Below are positions 60,592 to 64,000 of a stretch of 64,000 bases of DNA, one piece after another; position 1 is the first letter of the stretch, and every line of letters begins with the position of its first letter. Made by a program: the position numbers and the translations under genes. The stretch covers positions 1,364,001 to 1,428,000 of the forward strand of contig CAWHXG010000001.1 in NCBI GenBank assembly GCA_963833235.1, in the 5' to 3' direction. Below the pieces are notes generated by a model, which worked only from the letters and a program-made list of their open reading frames with translations, was not told the origin of the DNA and made no database searches. This DNA comes from CAWHXG01 sp963833235 (GTDB taxonomy: Bacteria; Pseudomonadota; Alphaproteobacteria; Rhodobacterales; Rhodobacteraceae).

Positions 60592-60906
60592 GCTTCAGCG
60601 CGATCTTGCCCGAAGCGAGAGGGAGGCAACGGCGACCCGGACGGAGTGGCTGATCTTCGGCGCTGCATCTCTGGCGAGCTCGGGCAACGCGGTGGCGGCC
60701 TCGGTCGCGGTGACGTTGGTGACGGGCGTGCTGTGCCCGATCGTGGGCGTGGCGCAGGCCGTGGTGGGTGCCGGCGGGGCCGAGACGGGGGCCAAGGTGT
60801 TCTCGATGCGGCTTGGGGGGGCTGATCGGGCTGTCGTTCCCGATCGCTCGGCGACCGTGGCACTGGCGCTCTGGACGCGGGCGCATCCGGGCGCATCGCC
60901 GCCGCG
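60592..60906. other. 315-nt stretch without a convincing gene
   Basis: Between the leuC stop and the end of the minus-strand membrane protein gene. One plus-strand frame (about 60,620-60,910) reads as Ala/Val-rich hydrophobic sequence (WLIFGAASLASS...) and resembles a broken membrane-protein remnant, but has no clear start. I do not call a gene. Confidence 0.5.
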
Positions 60907-61509
60907 CTAGGCTGCCGTTCGGGCCGGCGCCTGGCGCGGGATCGCCGGACGCCGCCGGACCATGGCGGCGTTGGCGGCGATCAGCGCGATGCCGGAGAGC
61001 TCGAACAGCCAGTTCAGCCTGATCCCCCCCGGCGCTAGGTCGATCAACGCGTCCACGTGGTGGAAGCCCACGGCGCGGATCGCCACGAAGGCGAGCAGCA
61101 GGGCGATGCCCGCGAGCGCCACGCCGATCCGCGCCAGGGCGCGGCGCATGCGCCAGAGCAGGATCGCGAAGGCCGCGGCCGCCAACGCGAGGATGCCGAG
61201 GATCACGGCCGCCTGCACCGCGCGGCGCCTGTCGTACCAGCCCTCCAGGCTTGCGATGCAACGGCCGAACGCGGTGAGGGCGGATTGCAGATCGAGCTGC
61301 TTGTTGACCGTCAGCGCCGCCAGAAGCACGCAGAGCCCCAGCCAGAACCGCCGGTCGTCGCGGCGGCGCAGGGCGGCGCGCAGGCACAGAAGGGCAGCCA
61401 ACGCATAGGCTGCCACCGTCGCCCAGCCCAGCAGCGTCGGATCGCCGATCGCGGGGTGCCACCGGCCAGAGATGCAGGTGGCGAGGAGGGCGGGGTCGAT
61501 GCGTGTCAT
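60907..61509 (-). CDS. Predicted membrane protein with five helices, function unknown
   Basis: A 200-residue protein (MTRIDPALLATCISGRWHPA...). Five hydrophobic helices are visible: GWATVAAYALAALLCL, FWLGLCVLLAALTV, AAVILGILALAAAAFAILLW, IGVALAGIALLLAFVAIR and LNWLFELSGIALIAANAAM. Loops carry many Arg. It lies on the opposite strand between leuC and leuD. I do not recognise a family or active site. Confidence 0.65.
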   Translation of the reverse strand: MTRIDPALLATCISGRWHPAIGDPTLLGWATVAAYALAALLCLRAALRRRDDRRFWLGLCVLLAALTVNKQLDLQSALTAFGRCIASLEGWYDRRRAVQAAVILGILALAAAAFAILLWRMRRALARIGVALAGIALLLAFVAIRAVGFHHVDALIDLAPGGIRLNWLFELSGIALIAANAAMVRRRPAIPRQAPARTAA

Positions 61510-61664
61510 GCCACGGGGTCCGATTGGGGGGCGGTATCGGCGCCGATGGTGCCGCGCGGGGGCTTGCGATCGCATTAAGCGACGACGGCGTGCCATTGCT
61601 CGCATCCGCCGCTTGCCCTAGTCCTGCGGTCGACCCCGCCGCCCCGGCCGCGAAAGGACCCAAG

Positions 61665-62270
61665 ATGGACAAGTTCGATACCCTCAGCGGCATCGCCGCG
61701 CCGCTGCCGATGGTCAACGTCGATACCGACATGATCATTCCCAAGCAGTTCCTCAAGACGATCGCGCGCACCGGCCTCGGCAAGAACCTCTTCGACGAGA
61801 TGCGCTTCGACGACGACCGGGCAGAGCGGCCGGATTTCGTGCTGAACCGGCCCGCCTACCGCAACGCCGAGATCCTGGTGGCCGGCGAGAACTTCGGCTG
61901 CGGGTCGAGCCGCGAGCATGCGCCCTGGGCACTTCTGGATTTCGGCATCCGCTGCGTGATCGCGCCCAGCTTCGCCGACATCTTCTACAACAACTGCTTC
62001 AAGAACGGCATCCTGCCCATCGTGCTGCCGCAGGAGGATGTGGACAAGCTGATGGACGATGCCGCGCGCGGGGCGAACGCGCGCGTCACGATCGATCTGG
62101 AGACGCAGACGATCACCGGCCCCGATGGCGGCTCGATTGCGTTCGACGTGGATCCGCACCGCAAGCACTGCCTGCTGAACGGCCTCGACGATATCGGGCT
62201 GACGCTGGAGAAGGCCGCCGCGATCGACGCCTTCGAGGCGGGCACCGGCGCGGCGCGGCCCTGGGTCTGA
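61665..62270 (+). CDS. leuD: LeuD, 3-isopropylmalate dehydratase small subunit
   Basis: The swivelling domain partner of LeuC. The 201-residue product has VNVDTDMIIPKQFLKTI (about residues 18-34), the substrate-binding NFGCGSSREHAPWAL (about residue 74) and CFKNGILPIVLP (about residue 112). AAAGGA lies about 9 nt before the ATG. It is separated from leuC by an oppositely oriented gene, which suggests its own promoter within 61,510-61,660; I see no definite one. Confidence 0.96.
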   Translation: MDKFDTLSGIAAPLPMVNVDTDMIIPKQFLKTIARTGLGKNLFDEMRFDDDRAERPDFVLNRPAYRNAEILVAGENFGCGSSREHAPWALLDFGIRCVIAPSFADIFYNNCFKNGILPIVLPQEDVDKLMDDAARGANARVTIDLETQTITGPDGGSIAFDVDPHRKHCLLNGLDDIGLTLEKAAAIDAFEAGTGAARPWV

Positions 62271-62315
62271 GGTCGGGGTAAGCCTTCCTTAACCCCGCGC
62301 GGGCCAGATCGGCGC

Positions 62316-63452
62316 GTGCTGCGCCTGACCCTGCTTCTCGTTTGCCTCGTCCTGCCCGCCTCGGCGGAACGGCTGCGGGTGGCCACCTGGAACGTCGAGA
62401 TGGATCGACGGGGGCCGGGCCTGCTGCTGCGCGACATCCTGAAGGGTGAGGACGCGCAGGTGGCCGCCGTGATCGCCGGCATCGCCGCGCTGGATGCCGA
62501 CGTGCTGCTGCTGACCCGTTTCGACTGGGATCACGGGCAGGCGGCGCTGGAGGCCTTCGCGGCGCGTCTGGCCGAGGCCGGAGCACCCTATCCGCACCGA
62601 TTCACGCTGCGACCGAATGCCGGAGTGGCCACCGGGCTCGATCTGGATGGCGACGGGCGGACGGGCCAGGGCCGCGACCGGCAAGGCTATGGCCGCTACA
62701 TGGGGCAGAACGGCATGGCCGTGCTCTCGCGGCTGCCGATCGATGCGGCGGCGGCGGTGGACCTCTCCGGCTTGCTCTGGCGCGATCTGCCGGGCGCGCG
62801 CCTGCCGCGCCGGGCGGATGGCGGGGTTTTCCCGTCCGAGGCGGCGATGGCGGTGCAGCGGCTTTCCAGCACCGGGCACTGGGACGTGCCGGTGATCCTG
62901 TCCGGCGGCGGGCGGCTGCACCTGCTGGCCTTCCATGCCACGCCGCCGGTCTTCGACGGCCCCGAGGACCGCAACGGCCTGCGCGGGCAGGACGAGCTGC
63001 GGCTCTGGACGGCTTATCTCGACGGGGCGCTGGCCTGGCCGCCGCCCGAAGGGCCGTTCGTGGTGCTGGGCAACAGCAATATCGATCCGGCGGGGGGCGA
63101 CGGCCGGCGCGACGCCATGGCCGCGTTCCTGGCCGATCCGCGGCTGCGCGATCCGCGCCCCGAAAGCCCCGGCGCCGCGGCGGGAGGCTTTCGGGCGCCC
63201 GCGCTGGCCCGCTTCGACACCGCCGCCTGGGATGCCGCCGGCGAACCTGGCAACCTGCGCGTCGATTACGTTCTGCCCTCGGCGGACCTGACGATCCTGG
63301 ATGCTGGCGTCATGTGGCCCGCACCGGGCGCGGAGGCCGACGCGCTTCTGGGCGTCGATGGCCGCACCGCGTCTCGGCATCGCCCTGTCTGGGTGGATCT
63401 GCTTGCGTCGCCCGAGCCCGAGCCCGAGCCCGCGCCGCCGCCGGCCGACTAG
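62316..63452 (+). CDS. Secreted endonuclease/exonuclease/phosphatase-family protein
   Basis: A 378-residue precursor with a signal peptide (GTG start, LRLTLLLVCLVLPASA). The EEP fold motifs are present: RVATWNVEMD (metal Glu, about residue 28), LLAFHATPP (about residue 205), VVLGNSNIDP (about residue 250, usual G-D-x-N partly changed to GNSN) and a C-terminal SRHRPVWVDL (SDH-like, Asp replaced by Arg). Replacement of two catalytic-type residues is worth noting. The C-terminus is a Pro-Glu tail (SPEPEPEPAPPPAD). The gene often lies between leuD and leuB in relatives, from memory. Substrate unknown. Confidence 0.85.
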   Translation: MLRLTLLLVCLVLPASAERLRVATWNVEMDRRGPGLLLRDILKGEDAQVAAVIAGIAALDADVLLLTRFDWDHGQAALEAFAARLAEAGAPYPHRFTLRPNAGVATGLDLDGDGRTGQGRDRQGYGRYMGQNGMAVLSRLPIDAAAAVDLSGLLWRDLPGARLPRRADGGVFPSEAAMAVQRLSSTGHWDVPVILSGGGRLHLLAFHATPPVFDGPEDRNGLRGQDELRLWTAYLDGALAWPPPEGPFVVLGNSNIDPAGGDGRRDAMAAFLADPRLRDPRPESPGAAAGGFRAPALARFDTAAWDAAGEPGNLRVDYVLPSADLTILDAGVMWPAPGAEADALLGVDGRTASRHRPVWVDLLASPEPEPEPAPPPAD

Positions 63453-63537
63453 GCCCGCGCCCCTCGGGGCGCGCGGACGCAAGGGGCTCGATGCCCCGCG
63501 CGGCCGGGGCGCGTGTGAGGGGAGGGTGCGCCGTCGC

Positions 63538-63566
63538 TTGACCCAGCCGCCTGGTCAAACTACTCC
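63538..63566 (+). promoter_or_regulatory. Candidate leuB promoter with a palindromic operator
   Basis: TTGACC (63,538-63,543), a 17-nt spacer and TACTCC (63,561-63,566) form a modest sigma-70-like promoter. TTGACC-N9-GGTCAA (63,538-63,558) is a perfect 6-bp palindrome that covers the -35 and would suit a dimeric repressor. Confidence 0.4.
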
Positions 63567-63598
63567 CGCCCGGTCCCCGATCCAAGGAGCCATCGCCC

Positions 63599-64000
63599 AT
63601 GCCGACGCCCACATTGCTGATCCTGCCCGGCGACGGCATCGGCCCCGAGGTCATGGCCGAGGTGCGGCGCGTCATCGACTGGTTCGGCGCCAGGCGGGGC
63701 CTCGCCTTCGACGTTGAGGAGGACCTGGTGGGCGGCTGCGCCTACGACGCCCACGGCGCGCCGCTCAGTGACGCCACCATGGCCCGCGCTCAAGGCGCCG
63801 ACGCGGTTCTCCTGGGCGCGGTTGGCGGGCCGCAATACGACAGCCTCGACTTCTCGCTGAAGCCCGAGCGCGGCCTCTTGCGCCTGCGTAAGGAGATGGA
63901 CCTTTTCGCCAATCTGCGCCCGGCCCAGTGCTTCGACGCGCTGGCCGATTTCAGCAGCCTCAAGCGCGAGATCGTGGCCGGGCTCGACATCATGATCGTC
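63599..64000 (+). CDS. leuB: LeuB, 3-isopropylmalate dehydrogenase (5' part only)
   Basis: The first 134 codons of an NAD-dependent dehydrogenase that oxidises 3-isopropylmalate in leucine synthesis. ILPGDGIGPEVMAEV (residues ~7-21), VLLGAVGGPQYD and LRKEMDLFANLRPAQCF are signatures. The ATG at 63,599 has AAGGAG about 9 nt upstream. The gene runs off the right edge. Confidence 0.96.
   Translation, partial: MPTPTLLILPGDGIGPEVMAEVRRVIDWFGARRGLAFDVEEDLVGGCAYDAHGAPLSDATMARAQGADAVLLGAVGGPQYDSLDFSLKPERGLLRLRKEMDLFANLRPAQCFDALADFSSLKREIVAGLDIMIV

Noticed and set aside
60692..60910. Small plus-strand ORF after leuC
   Set aside because: No ribosome binding site, no recognisable similarity, and its C-terminal part is low-complexity; kept only as an unresolved gap.
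1..64000. tRNA or rRNA genes, insertion sequences, prophage or attachment sites
   Set aside because: Reading through the intergenic regions showed no tRNA T-loop context, transposase motifs, or integrase genes.

Overview
The window is most of the photosynthesis gene cluster (PGC) of a high-GC purple phototrophic alphaproteobacterium, followed by ordinary housekeeping genes. Gene content and order point to the Rhodobacter side of the Rhodobacterales. The puf operon is pufQ-B-A-L-M-X-dxs with a PufX-type gene and no pufC. The crtA-bchI-D-O, crtI-B-tspO, crtD-C and crtE-F-bchC-X-Y-Z blocks are laid out as in Rhodobacter. TGT-N12-ACA (PpsR/CrtJ) sites sit in the three expected promoters, and a GTTC-N7-GTTC (Rhodobacter-type LexA) box precedes dnaE2. 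The genus cannot be fixed from the sequence alone. No tRNA, rRNA, CRISPR array, transposase or prophage was seen.

Layout. (1) 1-16,206 (+): bchF(partial)-N-B-H-L-M-lhaA-puhA-B-C-orf98-acsF-puhE-hemA-cycA. This makes 5-aminolevulinate, takes protoporphyrin through Mg chelation, methylation, ring E closure and the dark (DPOR) reduction, and builds and assembles the reaction-centre H subunit. (2) 16,269-20,705 (-): crtA-bchI-D-O. (3) 20,838-24,516 (+): crtI-B-tspO and a secreted protein of unknown function. (4) 24,638-27,084 (-): crtD-C. (5) 27,203-40,017 (+): crtE-F-bchC-X-(45-codon ORF)-Y-Z-pufQ-(pufK-position ORF)-B-A-L-M-X-dxs. Together these make spheroidene-series carotenoids and bacteriochlorophyllide a and the LH1-RC core complex, with Dxs supplying isoprenoid precursor. 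ppsR, bchE, bchJ, bchG and bchP are not in the window. (6) 40,028-47,970: a LOG-family hydrolase, dapD, a GlsB-type membrane protein, dapE, a GNAT, RNase R and a lytic transglycosylase. (7) 48,240-58,517, mostly (-): a C-terminally shortened dnaE2 with a LexA box, then rsfS-rlmH-gpmI-GH13-ctpA-rppH. (8) 58,687-64,000: a small lipoprotein, leuC, a membrane protein (-), leuD, an endonuclease/exonuclease/phosphatase protein and the start of leuB.

Three genes, acsF, hemA and dxs, are broken by seven single-base insertions in total. Removing each insertion restores a protein of normal family length, so sequence error is more likely than gene decay. The most unusual features are: a seven-copy, 24-bp in-frame repeat in crtF; a 78-nt element carrying four exact 11-bp CCGAC units, present upstream of both bchZ and ctpA; a two-hairpin intergenic repeat with a re-paired second stem; a translationally coupled 45-residue CxxC ORF between bchX and bchY; a crtA that apparently starts with ATT behind a strong Shine-Dalgarno; and an orphan, truncated but LexA-controlled dnaE2.
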